Source: an uncultured Rikenella sp. (lineage in GTDB: Bacteria > Bacteroidota > Bacteroidia > Bacteroidales > Rikenellaceae). From it: a stretch of DNA of 64,000 bases. Shown here in pieces: positions 1 to 8,468 of this stretch. Positions within the stretch are counted from its first letter, which is position 1. Each line of letters opens with the position of its first letter. Where the stretch lies: NCBI GenBank assembly GCA_947627885.1, contig CANQXP010000003.1, forward strand, positions 1 to 64,000, read 5' to 3'. Below the pieces are notes generated by a model, which was not told the DNA's origin, did no database searches, and was given only the letters and a program-made list of their open reading frames with translations. Position numbers and translations under genes: made by a program.

Positions 1-1
1 C

Positions 2-1888
2 TATCATTGGCTGACCGAGGTGCTGCGGGGGCGGTACGGGTTCCGGGGCTACGTGGTGTCGGACAGCGATGCGGTGGAGTACCTGTACTCCAAGCATTTC
101 ACGGCGGCAGATATGAAGGAGGCGGTGCGGCAGGCGGTCGAGGCGGGCCTCAATGTGCGGTGCACGTTCCGCTCGCCGGATTCGTTCATCGTGCCGCTGC
201 GCGAGCTGGTCAAGGAGGGGGCGTTGAGCGAAGAGGTGATCGACGACCGGGTGCGGGACATCCTGCGCGTCAAATTCTTGTGCGGCTTGTTCGACAATCC
301 GTATCGCAACGACCTGAGAGCATCGGACGCGGAGGTGTGCAGCGAGGCGAACGAGGCGGTGGCGAAGCAGATTTCGCTGGAATCCATTGTGCTTTTGAAA
401 AACGAGGCGAATACGCTGCCGGTCAGTCGTGACAGCGTGCGGCGCATTGCGGTGATCGGGCCGAATGCGACGGCGACGGACTTCGTCACGGCGCGCTACG
501 GCCCCAATGCGGTGGAACCGGTGAGCGTGCTGGACGGCATCCGTGCGGCCGCGGGGAGTGCCGAGGTGGTTTACGCCAAAGGGTGCGAGCTGGTGGGCGA
601 CAATTGGCCGGATTCCGAGCTGATGGACTATCCGCTGACACAGCAGGAAAAGGATAGTATTGCGCGGGCGTATGATGTGGCTTCGCAGGCAGATGTGGTG
701 GTGATGGTGCTGGGCGGCGGGACACGCACCTGCGGCGAGAACAAGTCGCGGTCGAGCCTCGACCTGCCGGGGCGGCAACAGCAACTGTTGGAAGCGATTA
801 CGCCTCTCAGGGAAAAGGGTAAAAAGGTCGTTTTGGTGCTCATCAACGGGCGACCGCTCTCCATCAACTGGGCGGACAAGTATGTGCCGGCGATCGTGGA
901 GGTGTGGTATCCGGGGCAGCACGGGGGGACGGCGGTGGCCGAGGTGCTGTTCGGCGACTACAATCCGGGCGGCAAGCTGACGGTGACGTTTCCGCGCAGC
1001 GTAGGGCAGATCCCGTTCAATTTCCCGACGCTGCCTTCGGCGCAGAGCGATTCGTGGGGAGCGAATGGGCCGAAAAGCCACCGCGCGAGGGTCAACGGAG
1101 CGTTGTATCCGTTCGGCTTCGGTCTGAGTTATACTACGTTTGCATACAGCGATCTGGAGCTGTCGGACACGGTCATCACGCCGCATCAGGGGCTGACGGT
1201 TTCGTGCACGGTGACCAATACGGGCAAGCGTGCGGGGGACGAAGTGGTGCAACTTTACCTGCACGACAAGGTCGCTTCGGTGATGGCCTACGAGAAGGTG
1301 TTGAGCGGTTTCGAGCGGGTGCACCTGGCTCCGGGCGAAAGCAAACGAGTGGAGTTCAAACTCTATCCGCGCGACCTGGAGATCCTCGACCTGCATTACA
1401 AATGGACGGTGGAGCCGGGCGATTTTACGGTGATGGTCGGTGCTTCGTCGGAGGATATCAAGCTAAAGCGTGATTTCACGGTCGTGGAGGCGGGGCGTCT
1501 GCTGGAGATGCGCGCGAGCGAACGGAAAGGTTCGCTGGCGTCGAAAGTGTCGGCCAGCATCGACGACGACAAGGCGGCCAACACGGTGGACGGCAACCTC
1601 AACACGGTGTGGGATGGGACTCCGAATCAGTACATAACGTATGAGCTTCGCAGCGGGGCCAAGCCGACGTCGATCGGGATCGCCTGGGACGAAGGAGCGC
1701 CGGTGGAGTTCGAGATCCAGCTTTCGAGCGGCGGCGGATTGTTCATTCCGGTGTGGCGCGGAAAGAGCCGCCTCAATAACGGTTCGATGGAAACCTATAC
1801 CTTCGACGGGGCGACGTCGAGCGACCTGCGTATCCTGATCCTGAACGGCAAAGGGCGGATCAAGGAGGTGAAACTGGACGAACTTTAG
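2..1888 (+). CDS. Glycoside hydrolase family 3 beta-glucosidase/xylosidase, 5' end outside window
   Basis: The frame is open from base 2, so the start lies upstream of the window; the GTG used by the ORF track is internal. The visible part begins just before the GH3 nucleophile motif (VVSDSDAV, Asp after the Ser). The (alpha/beta) sandwich domain follows, with CGENKSRSSLDLPG, the region that carries the acid/base Glu in this family, then a fibronectin-III-like domain ending near residue 490. About 120 extra residues (ANTVDGNLNTVWDGTP) look like an F5/8 type C sugar-binding domain. The family removes terminal beta-linked glucose or xylose from oligosaccharides, usually in the periplasm. Family is confident; sugar specificity is not. 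Confidence 0.93.
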   Translation, partial: YHWLTEVLRGRYGFRGYVVSDSDAVEYLYSKHFTAADMKEAVRQAVEAGLNVRCTFRSPDSFIVPLRELVKEGALSEEVIDDRVRDILRVKFLCGLFDNPYRNDLRASDAEVCSEANEAVAKQISLESIVLLKNEANTLPVSRDSVRRIAVIGPNATATDFVTARYGPNAVEPVSVLDGIRAAAGSAEVVYAKGCELVGDNWPDSELMDYPLTQQEKDSIARAYDVASQADVVVMVLGGGTRTCGENKSRSSLDLPGRQQQLLEAITPLREKGKKVVLVLINGRPLSINWADKYVPAIVEVWYPGQHGGTAVAEVLFGDYNPGGKLTVTFPRSVGQIPFNFPTLPSAQSDSWGANGPKSHRARVNGALYPFGFGLSYTTFAYSDLELSDTVITPHQGLTVSCTVTNTGKRAGDEVVQLYLHDKVASVMAYEKVLSGFERVHLAPGESKRVEFKLYPRDLEILDLHYKWTVEPGDFTVMVGASSEDIKLKRDFTVVEAGRLLEMRASERKGSLASKVSASIDDDKAANTVDGNLNTVWDGTPNQYITYELRSGAKPTSIGIAWDEGAPVEFEIQLSSGGGLFIPVWRGKSRLNNGSMETYTFDGATSSDLRILILNGKGRIKEVKLDEL

Positions 1889-1910
1889 GATTCAGCGGGC
1901 ATGATCGAAC

Positions 1911-1942
1911 GGGCGGGACATCCGGGAATGGGTGCCCCGCCC
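1911..1942. terminator. Bidirectional hairpin between convergent genes
   Basis: GGGCGGGACA pairs with TGCCCCGCCC with one mismatch. It sits between the stop of the GH3 gene and the stop of the convergent invertase gene. There is no long T-run, so termination is inferred from position and stem strength. Confidence 0.55.
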
Positions 1943-1945
1943 TTG

Positions 1946-2551
1946 CTATTTCGGGAGCCGGTATTCCCGGCGGAATGTGTAGTAGACCGTGCGCGAGACG
2001 TTGAAGGTACGGCAGATATGGTTCACTGTGCGTCCCTGCCGGAGCATGGCGGCAATCTGGTGGCGGTTGTCGATCAGGATGCGTTGCTTGACGTTGCTGC
2101 CTTGTGGCCTGCCGATGTGTATGCCTTCGGCCCTGCGCAGGGCGAGGGCCTCTTTGGTGCGCATGGACATCAGGTTGTGCTCTATCTCGGCCACCAGTCC
2201 GAATGCGAAAGCGAGGACTTTGCTATTGATGCTGTTGTCGAACGCGTAACCGTCTTTGGTGCTGTAGAGGATGATGTTTTTTTCGAGGCACCGGCCCATG
2301 ATGGACATGATCTCGGTGAGGGTGCGGCTCAGGCGCGAAATCTCGGTGACGATCAGCGTGTCGCCGCTGTTCATCCGGCGGAGCAGGGGGCCGAGCTTGC
2401 GGTCTTTGTTCTGCGTTTTTCCACTGACCGTCTCGGTTACCCACCGATCGATCGTCAGGTTGCGCGATTCGGCGAATTTTCTGATTTCTTCTTTCTGGTT
2501 TTCAATGTGTTGCTTTTCGGTGCTGACTCTCAGGTAGGCGATTACAGGCAT
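1946..2551 (-). CDS. mpi: Mpi-family serine DNA invertase
   Basis: A 201-residue serine site-specific recombinase. The ORF track adds 27 hydrophobic residues upstream, but the typical N-terminus MPVIAYLRVSTEKQ starts at the ATG ending at 2551. Catalytic residues are all visible: YLRVST (Arg and nucleophilic Ser) and EISRLSRT (the two later active-site Arg). The long E helix follows, then a C-terminal Hin-like HTH (VNHICRTFNVSRTVYYTFRRE). The sequence closely resembles the 'master DNA invertase Mpi' group of Bacteroides, which flips many promoter segments. It faces the degenerate recombinase gene at 2878, with a candidate invertible segment between them. A CAAAGTAA on the plus strand at 2584 could be its own -7 box. 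Confidence 0.92.
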   Translation of the reverse strand: MPVIAYLRVSTEKQHIENQKEEIRKFAESRNLTIDRWVTETVSGKTQNKDRKLGPLLRRMNSGDTLIVTEISRLSRTLTEIMSIMGRCLEKNIILYSTKDGYAFDNSINSKVLAFAFGLVAEIEHNLMSMRTKEALALRRAEGIHIGRPQGSNVKQRILIDNRHQIAAMLRQGRTVNHICRTFNVSRTVYYTFRREYRLPK

Positions 2552-2655
2552 AGGTTCACGGATTAGTGGAAAAATGATGCTCAAAGTAAAAAATATGACA
2601 GATAATATTATAGCTCTATCGGTCTTTTCCATGACGATTTACCTGTGTCGAAAAG

Positions 2656-2817
2656 CGTTCGTTTAAATGAACACTTCAAAGACAATGAAATACGAACCAT
2701 GATTTATGACAGAAACCGAATCGTATCTGCCAGAAAGCTAATAAATTAGTCATAAAAATATAAGGGATTTAAATATTATGATTATCTTTGTTTCAGCCAG
2801 TTATATATAAACGAACG
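2656..2817. repeat. Candidate Mpi-type invertible promoter segment (inverted repeat ends)
   Basis: CGTTCGTTTA at 2656-2665 and its exact reverse complement TAAACGAACG at 2808-2817 bound 142 bp of AT-rich DNA. The extended right arm read on the minus strand is AAACGTTCGTTTA. This agrees with the ARACGTTCGT-like core I recall for Mpi sites of Bacteroides fragilis; the left arm is AAAGCGTTCGTTTA. A perfect -7 box lies inside, near the right arm, pointing at the gene beginning at 2878. Inversion would turn it towards the invertase gene. Function is inferred. Confidence 0.65.
2783..2790 (+). promoter_or_regulatory. -7 promoter box inside invertible segment
   Basis: TATCTTTG matches the Bacteroidota -7 consensus TAnnTTTG exactly. 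It is oriented towards the gene at 2878. No clear -33 TTTG is present, which is common in this phylum. Confidence 0.6.
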
Positions 2818-2877
2818 TTTATTTGACAGGTTTATCTATGTAACTGGTTGTTTGTTAATTTGTTACATAGTAGTTTT

Positions 2878-3510
2878 ATGAAAGAGGACAAAAATGGCAT
2901 TATCCGGGGTTATTTCCGTCCTAAATCGGGAGCGGACGACCTGCAAGGGGGAATTACGGCGCTCGTGGAAACCGGAGTAGCGAGCGGAAATCTGTTTTTC
3001 GAGCAGGAAGGAACGGCTGAATTGGAGCGGCTGCTCGGTTTACTTGAAAAGGGCGATACGATTGTCGTGTTGCGGTTACGGGATATCTGCCGGAATATCG
3101 GCGAGCTTTTCGGACTGGTGCGCCGGTTGTTGTTGCAGGGAGTGGTTTTGAAATCACTGGGCGAGCCGTGGTTCCGCCTGTCGGGGGATATGATGCAGGA
3201 TGCGGCGCTGTATGAATTGATCAGCCATCTTTATGACCTTTCGTGTTGTTTGGGAGGGGAGGTATCGACGGCTGTCCCTGCGGCCCGCAAACCGGTAGGG
3301 CGTCCGCGGGGTATTCGGGCGGACTATCGCAAAAAGCTGGAGGCGGCTCTCAAACTTTACACGGAACGCAGCGAACTGTCGGTCGCGGAAATTTGCGGAA
3401 CGGTGGGGCTGAACCAGCGGACTTTCTACCGCTATCTCGACCAGCAGGGTTTCCGGGTGGTGCACCGGCCGAAAGGGCGTAAGGCTAAACAGAGTGCCCG
3501 GACTTCGTAG
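2878..3510 (+). CDS. Degenerate serine-recombinase-like DNA-binding protein (catalytically dead)
   Basis: About 210 residues from the ATG at 2878; the upstream TTG of the ORF track is not needed. The layout is that of a small serine recombinase: N-terminal resolvase-like domain, then GRPRG, then an HTH (SVAEICGTVGLNQRTFYRYL). Aligned with the neighbouring invertase, the active-site block reads GYFRPKSG instead of AYLRVSTE, and LRDICRN instead of ISRLSRT. The nucleophile Ser and at least one catalytic Arg are therefore lost. It probably binds DNA without cutting it, perhaps as a regulator of the switch beside it. A paralogue lies at 33944. Role is inference. Confidence 0.75.
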   Translation: MKEDKNGIIRGYFRPKSGADDLQGGITALVETGVASGNLFFEQEGTAELERLLGLLEKGDTIVVLRLRDICRNIGELFGLVRRLLLQGVVLKSLGEPWFRLSGDMMQDAALYELISHLYDLSCCLGGEVSTAVPAARKPVGRPRGIRADYRKKLEAALKLYTERSELSVAEICGTVGLNQRTFYRYLDQQGFRVVHRPKGRKAKQSARTS

Positions 3511-3521
3511 AACCGGGCACT
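3493..3521 (+). terminator. Hairpin terminator overlapping the stop codon
   Basis: AGTGCCCGG and CCGGGCACT pair around the TAG of the preceding gene and are followed by TTTCC. It lies between convergent genes and may serve both. Confidence 0.6.
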
Positions 3522-3540
3522 TTCCAGGCTCCGGCCGGAA

Positions 3541-4071
3541 CTATTTCCGGTCGAAAAACGGGTTTTTCCCCGTTGCGCTGACCGGGATGGCGAGGATAGC
3601 CCGGCAGCCCGGCAGCAGCTCCATCGCCAGGGCCGCCACGCCCGCCGAATACATCACGCGGCAGTCGGCCCGGCGGTCGGCCGCCACCGATACGGCCGAA
3701 CCGACAGCGATGCCCAGGTCGTTCGTGTTGAAAGCGCAGGGGGCCAGCGGCGCTTGCCGGGCTTTGTCCGCGCAGGTGGGAAAACCGCACCAGCCGCAGT
3801 TCAGGTCCATCACGGCATAGCGGGTTCCGATCAGCACCACGGCTCCGGCCTGACGGATATTTTCCCCGTCGCGGGCGAAGAAACCCCGCCCCGGTGTTTC
3901 GCTCATCTCCTTGAGTTTGTCCGAAAGGCGTGCGATATCCGCGCCGGTGAGCATGGCGATTTCGAGGTGGTCGATGCCGCGCGCCTTGGGGGCCGTGCGT
4001 GTGGCGTTCATCATCAGGGCGGCTGTCTGCCGCAGTGTTTCGTTGCGTGTATCGTTTTGCGTTTCGATCAT
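3541..4071 (-). CDS. DUF2148 ferredoxin-domain protein
   Basis: 176 residues from the ATG at 4071 (MIETQNDTRNETLRQ); the longer ORF uses a TTG. The cysteine-rich segment MDLNCGWCGFPTCADK plus a later CAFN and DCRVMY looks like an Fe-S-binding domain and matches the DUF2148 family of small ferredoxin-like proteins. The reaction is unknown. It sits 67 bp downstream of the 533-residue gene on the same strand and may be cotranscribed. Confidence 0.8.
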   Translation of the reverse strand: MIETQNDTRNETLRQTAALMMNATRTAPKARGIDHLEIAMLTGADIARLSDKLKEMSETPGRGFFARDGENIRQAGAVVLIGTRYAVMDLNCGWCGFPTCADKARQAPLAPCAFNTNDLGIAVGSAVSVAADRRADCRVMYSAGVAALAMELLPGCRAILAIPVSATGKNPFFDRK

Positions 4072-4137
4072 GGCTGGTGGTTTTTGATTGTTTTCCGAAC
4101 TCAAATGTACTGAAAAGTTATCGCATCCGGGTATCGG

Positions 4138-5739
4138 TCAGGTCGCGTCTTTTTTGGCGTATTCCGACAACTCGCAGCCGTAGGTCTCGGCCAGGTAATC
4201 GTCCAGCTCCTCGGCTTTGAAAGCCAGTCCGGTAATATTCTTCTTGACTTGGTCGGCATAGCCGGAAAAGAGGTCCGAAATGTGGATCCGGTAAGCGACA
4301 TAGATTTGGTTGTCCTCGATGCCCAGTTTGTAAGGCCGCAGGTCTTCGCTCACCAGATAGGTCAGGACGGGTTCCAGCTCTTTTTTCGGTAGCACGTTGA
4401 TCGGCGAGGTGCAAAAGAGGTAGCTCCGCCGGTAGACGAACAGCCGGATCTCCGGGCTGCCTTTGTGGAATTTCCACGCCTCCGGCCCTACGCGGGCCAG
4501 CATCGGATCGACCCCCATGTCGGCGATCGCCGCCTCGCAGAACATAGTCAGGTCGGTCAGCGTCCTCTCTTTGAAGATAGTTTCCGGCAGTTTGTCGTCG
4601 CGCTGGAGATCGAACCGGCCGGTGTCCGGCTCTCCTTCCATGATCTTTTTCATTGCAGCGTGCAGGATCGGGGCCGCTTCTTCCCACGGCATGGCCGAGG
4701 TGCGGCGTAATGCCTCCGAAACAATTGCGTTCACGTCGTCCTGCACGTTGTCGTAGTAATACATTTCGTAGAATTTATAGACGATCATCACGCAGCAGGC
4801 CATTGCGTCGCCTGAGTTGAGGGCGGCGGTGGCGTTGTCGAAGGTCTTTTCGAAATTGTCCTGTATGTTTTTGAGGTTTGAGCGGCTTTTGTCCGATACA
4901 AATGTTTCGACGAAATAGAGGTCTTCAGCCAGTTGTTCCCGGCTGATACCTGCGATTTTCTGCACCGCCTCTTTGCCCCTGGCGATCACCTCCTGGATCG
5001 GAATGTCTTCGCGGTCGTGTTCGCCGACCGCCTTTTTCAGCTCGTTGAGCAGCTGTCCCTGCGGATGGGCGGAATAGACGATCGCCAGCAGGGCGCTGGC
5101 GATCACGTTCCAGGCGTAACCGTATTTCTGTTCGGATTCGAACCCTTTCACGGCGTCGAGGCATTCCGTGCAAGTCTGTTGTATCTCGTTGTAGATGCGC
5201 TCCACGGTTTCGGCGTCGTAAGGTTTCACCTCCGGCTCGCAGATGCGTTGTGCGCCGTATTTATTGACGAATTCGTCGTAAAAGAGGTTGCTCGTGCGGC
5301 AGATTTCGTAAAGGAGGTCGTAGACTTTGTCCGGATGGGTCAGCGCAAGCGGGCAGTCGTAGGTGAAATGGAACTGTCCGTCGCGAAGCAGGATACAGGA
5401 GAGGTCGAGTACGTTGGTATTTAGCCCGGCGATCTGTCGCAGCAGCGGAATCCGGCCTTTTTCCGGGAGCCCCAGGAAAGGGGCGTCGATCTCCAGCCGG
5501 TTGCCGTTTATCCGAATGCCGACGATGACCGAGCCGTGGGGCACTTTGAATTCCGTTCCCGCAGGATTGCCGTATCTGGCGCGAAGCTCCGGATCGATAT
5601 AGTCGAGCAGCGCATGGAGCGCGGCGGTGTATTCGCCTTTTTCGAAGTGTTCGAGGCTGCGGTCGTAAGCCTCCGGGTCGATCCGGCTCGCGGTGGAGGC
5701 GACGGTCGGGGCATGGTAGGTGAGTGTCTGTTTGATCAT
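4138..5739 (-). CDS. Large two-lobed protein of unknown function
   Basis: 533 residues with no signal peptide or membrane segments, so probably cytoplasmic. I do not recognise a named family. Residues ~60-170 and ~430-520 each resemble a small alpha/beta module of the YbjN or type III chaperone sort (GSVIVGIRINGNRLEIDAPF; IRLFVYRRSYLFCTSPINVL). They are separated by a long helical region containing TPR-like stretches near the N-terminus (SLEHFEKGEYTAALHALLDY). The helical part contains ALLAIVYSAHPQG, which looks like a buried helix. The fold suggestion is weak; the reading frame itself is convincing. Confidence 0.75.
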   Translation of the reverse strand: MIKQTLTYHAPTVASTASRIDPEAYDRSLEHFEKGEYTAALHALLDYIDPELRARYGNPAGTEFKVPHGSVIVGIRINGNRLEIDAPFLGLPEKGRIPLLRQIAGLNTNVLDLSCILLRDGQFHFTYDCPLALTHPDKVYDLLYEICRTSNLFYDEFVNKYGAQRICEPEVKPYDAETVERIYNEIQQTCTECLDAVKGFESEQKYGYAWNVIASALLAIVYSAHPQGQLLNELKKAVGEHDREDIPIQEVIARGKEAVQKIAGISREQLAEDLYFVETFVSDKSRSNLKNIQDNFEKTFDNATAALNSGDAMACCVMIVYKFYEMYYYDNVQDDVNAIVSEALRRTSAMPWEEAAPILHAAMKKIMEGEPDTGRFDLQRDDKLPETIFKERTLTDLTMFCEAAIADMGVDPMLARVGPEAWKFHKGSPEIRLFVYRRSYLFCTSPINVLPKKELEPVLTYLVSEDLRPYKLGIEDNQIYVAYRIHISDLFSGYADQVKKNITGLAFKAEELDDYLAETYGCELSEYAKKDAT

Positions 5740-5894
5740 GTCGGGGGAATTCCGTAAGTGCTAACAAATATAATTTTTTTTGCGGAAGCGGTCAGCCATT
5801 TGCCATATCCGGGCGTTAATTTATTTCAGGCGGAATTGGCCCTGGGTTTGATAGAAAATAGGTATATTGGCAGACATTTCGCAGGGTATTTATC

Positions 5895-6449
5895 ATGGAA
5901 TTAACAGAGGTGATCCGCAGGCGGCACAGTCCCCGCTCATTCAGTGACAGACCGGTTAGCGACGAGCAGTTGCGGCTTCTGTTCGAGGCCGCGCGGTGGG
6001 CACCGTCGGCCAATAACGAGCAGGAGTGGAGTTATTACTACGCTACTTCGGCCCATCCGGACACCCACAGGTTGCTGTGCGGCTGCCTGTTCGAGTCGAA
6101 CCGGATATGGGCGGAGAAAGCCCCGGTCATTCTGGTGTCGTGCGGGCGGAAAGTTTTTTCGTATAATGGCAAGCCGAACCGCCACTGGATGCACGATGTG
6201 GGGGCGGCGAATGTGTCGATGGCTTTGCAGGCGGCGGATCTGGGGCTGGTGTTGCACCAAATGGCGGGATTCAGCGTGGACCGGTGCGCCGAGATGCTGA
6301 GGCTGGATATGGAGGTGACGGAGCCGGTGACGATGATGGCGGTGGGCTATCCGGGCAATCCGGACGATTTGCCGGAAACCTTGCGCGAGAGGGAGTTGCA
6401 GCCGAGAACCCGCAAAGGAGTTGAAGAGTTCGTCTATGAATTGAAGTAG
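5895..6449 (+). CDS. Nitroreductase-family FMN oxidoreductase
   Basis: 184 residues, the usual size. The N-terminal pattern MELTEVIRRRHSPRSFSDRPV is the FMN-phosphate-binding RRSxRxF region. APSANNEQEWSYY is the conserved flavin-contact loop, and MMAVGYPGNPDDLPE is the standard C-terminal block. Members use NAD(P)H to reduce nitro compounds, quinones or enals; the substrate cannot be read from sequence. It is monocistronic, ending just before the tRNA-Lys pair. Confidence 0.92.
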   Translation: MELTEVIRRRHSPRSFSDRPVSDEQLRLLFEAARWAPSANNEQEWSYYYATSAHPDTHRLLCGCLFESNRIWAEKAPVILVSCGRKVFSYNGKPNRHWMHDVGAANVSMALQAADLGLVLHQMAGFSVDRCAEMLRLDMEVTEPVTMMAVGYPGNPDDLPETLRERELQPRTRKGVEEFVYELK

Positions 6450-6526
6450 TATCGGGTAAATTTTCTGCCGAAATTTTTGTCCGATTGGAAATTTTATCTA
6501 CTTTTGCATTGCCGAAAGGAAAAAAT

Positions 6527-6599
6527 GCTTCTCTAGCTCAGTTGGTAGAGCACGACACTCTTAATGTTGGGGTCCAGGGTTCGAGCCCCTGGGGAAGCA
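6527..6599 (+). tRNA. tRNA-Lys (anticodon CTT)
   Basis: A 73-nt cloverleaf. The acceptor GCTTCTC pairs with GGGAAGC (one G-U) and the discriminator is A. The D arm is AGCTCAGTTGGTAGAGC, the anticodon loop CTCTTAA gives CTT, and the T arm holds GGTTCGAGCCC. CCA is not encoded. Confidence 0.97.
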
Positions 6600-6615
6600 C
6601 AAAATATTCGGCATC

Positions 6616-6688
6616 GATTCCGTAGCTCAGCTGGTAGAGCACAACACTTTTAATGTTGGGGTCCTGGGTTCGAGCCCCAGCGGGATCA
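6616..6688 (+). tRNA. tRNA-Lys (anticodon TTT), integration target
   Basis: The acceptor GATTCCG pairs with CGGGATC, the discriminator is A, and the anticodon loop TTTTTAA gives TTT. It follows the other tRNA-Lys by 16 nt. Its last 16 bases plus the downstream terminator are repeated at 16679, so it is the attachment site of the element that follows. The tRNA itself stays intact. Confidence 0.97.
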
Positions 6689-6716
6689 CAGAAGCCACCT
6701 TTCGGGTGGCTTTTTT
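6673..6716 (+). repeat. attL direct repeat (tRNA-Lys 3' end plus terminator)
   Basis: AGCCCCAGCGGGATCACAGA and the following hairpin recur at 16679-16722. The only difference is one base in the hairpin, A at 6697 against C at 16703. Confidence 0.92.
6692..6716 (+). terminator. tRNA operon terminator
   Basis: AAGCCACC, a TTTC loop and GGGTGGCTT are followed by T6, a strong intrinsic terminator directly after the second tRNA-Lys. It is part of the duplicated attachment sequence. Confidence 0.9.
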
Positions 6717-6834
6717 AGTGGTGCAAATCTGCCGTATATCTCTGTTTTTCAATTATTATCCGTTTTGTTCCACGAACGGCACTTTATCCGGGCGGTGTCG
6801 TAGGCAGCGGATTAAACCGGTTAAACCGTATCCT

Positions 6835-6872
6835 AAATCGTGGTACACGCTCCGAGGCCAGAAAGTGTACCA
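6835..6872. repeat. Probable integrase arm-type sites, left end
   Basis: AAATCGTGGTACA (6835-6847) recurs in the same orientation near the right end of the element at 16587. TGGTACAC (6841-6848) is also mirrored by GTGTACCA at 6865-6872, giving an inverted pair with a 16-nt spacer. The position between attL and the integrase gene suits arm-site binding by integrase or excisionase. This is inference from repeat and position. Confidence 0.5.
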
Positions 6873-6966
6873 TGGATAAGAGCATAAAGAACTGAAACGG
6901 TGTTTTTTGCATAGTAATCCGACAGCTTTCCGAAACTAAATTTGTCACCCTGAAAAACGGAAAGCT

Positions 6967-8214
6967 ATGGAAAGACGAACATTCAAAGTCACCTTCTTTT
7001 TACGTAAAGCCAGAATCGGCAAGAACGGACTGGCTCCCATTCTTGCCCGCATTACTACCAACCGACTGGTGCAGGACGTGTATATACAGTGTTCTACCGA
7101 CCCCGGCCGCTGGGACCAGACCAAAGAGCGTGCTACCGGAAAGAACCGGTATGCCAGCGAAGTGAATGCCTATCTGGACGATTATCGGGCCCGGATTATA
7201 TCTATCCGTAACGACCTGCTGAAAGAAGGTTACGAGGGTAATGCCGCGGAGATAAAATACCGTTTGCAGAATCCGGGCAAAGCCACGCGGATGTTTCTGG
7301 AGGAACTGTCCGCCTTTTGCGAAATGAAACAGATAGAGGTGGGCGTTTCGATTACCCAGCTCACCGCCAACAAATTCCACCTGATGCTCCGTTATATCCG
7401 GGAGTTCACCGCGGAGGAGTACGGCAAATCCGACATGCCGATAGGTGCCGTGAACTACGTCTATCTTCAGAAATTCCAATTATTCGTTCAGACCCGGCAC
7501 AACTGCCACCATAATGGAGCCGTCAATCTGCTCAAAACTTTACGTAGCTTCTTTGTCTATTGCATCCGGAACGAATGGATGGAAAAGAACCCGATGAAAT
7601 CCCTCAGCCTTCGGGAGGAGGTCACCGAAATGAAAGCCCACCTCACAAAAGAGGAATTGGAACGGATGCTTGCCAAAACGATGCCGAACGAACGGTTGGA
7701 GAGGGTACGGGACGTATTCGCCTTCTGCTGCCTGACCGGCCTCGCATTTACCGACGCCGACCATTTACGTGCCGAGGACATCGGACAGGACGAAGGCGGG
7801 AACTTCTGGATACACAAACCCCGACAGAAGACCGGCGTTATGAGCGTGATTCCACTGCTACCGATAGCCCATGGTATATTGGAAAAGTATGCGGACGATC
7901 CGGCCTGCCGCGAGAAAGGGAAACTGCTACCTGTCTGCTCGAACCAGCGTATGAACTCTTACCTGACGGAGCTGTCCGATATATGCCGGATAGACAAAAA
8001 ACTGACCACGCATTGCGCCCGGCACACTTTTGCCTGTGTAGCGCTGGACTATGGTATGCCTATCGACATTATCGCCAAAATCGGCCATACGAAAGTGAAC
8101 ATGACTCGCCATTATGCTCGACTGTCCGATGGGGCCGTGCTGCGGGAGATGACCCGGCTCGGCGAGCGGCTCGACCTGAAACCGGACACCGAGGCTCGGA
8201 TGGAGGCGGAATAA
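6967..8214 (+). CDS. int: Tyrosine recombinase/integrase of the Bacteroidota (IntDOT-like) type
   Basis: 415 residues. Order: N-terminal arm-binding domain (1-90), SAM-like core-binding domain (~105-210), catalytic domain (~215-405). Visible catalytic residues are HCARHTF (His-x-x-Arg), IGHTKVNMTRHY (His and the nucleophile Tyr). The first-Arg position reads CLTGLAFTDADHL, lacking the canonical Arg, as is normal for the IntDOT-like group. It should excise and integrate the element at tRNA-Lys. It is followed by its own terminator, so it is transcribed apart from the dnd genes. Confidence 0.94.
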   Translation: MERRTFKVTFFLRKARIGKNGLAPILARITTNRLVQDVYIQCSTDPGRWDQTKERATGKNRYASEVNAYLDDYRARIISIRNDLLKEGYEGNAAEIKYRLQNPGKATRMFLEELSAFCEMKQIEVGVSITQLTANKFHLMLRYIREFTAEEYGKSDMPIGAVNYVYLQKFQLFVQTRHNCHHNGAVNLLKTLRSFFVYCIRNEWMEKNPMKSLSLREEVTEMKAHLTKEELERMLAKTMPNERLERVRDVFAFCCLTGLAFTDADHLRAEDIGQDEGGNFWIHKPRQKTGVMSVIPLLPIAHGILEKYADDPACREKGKLLPVCSNQRMNSYLTELSDICRIDKKLTTHCARHTFACVALDYGMPIDIIAKIGHTKVNMTRHYARLSDGAVLREMTRLGERLDLKPDTEARMEAE

Positions 8215-8252
8215 AAAATGAAGGCACCTTGAGAGAGGTGCCTTCATTTTTG
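8215..8252 (+). terminator. Intrinsic terminator after integrase
   Basis: AAAATGAAGGCACCT and AGGTGCCTTCATTTTT form a near-perfect stem with a short TGAGAG loop directly after the stop codon. Confidence 0.88.
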
Positions 8253-8468
8253 ATATTTGAGATATTCTAAGGATATTCGGGATATCTGCGTGGTTATCCT
8301 TCGTTTTCTCCAGTCACAAATATATCTCATATCGTTGGTTCAGTTTATAGCTTTCGCATCATGAGCGACTTGGAAACAATATAAATAGGCTTACATAATT
8401 TACCTTTTGTTGCGAGAAAGTTCTGTATAATGGTATATTTAGTATATTTACTGCAAATTTAAGGTTTC

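Noticed and set aside
1901-2566. 221-residue plus-strand ORF over the invertase
   Set aside because: Antisense to an intact serine recombinase with all active-site residues.
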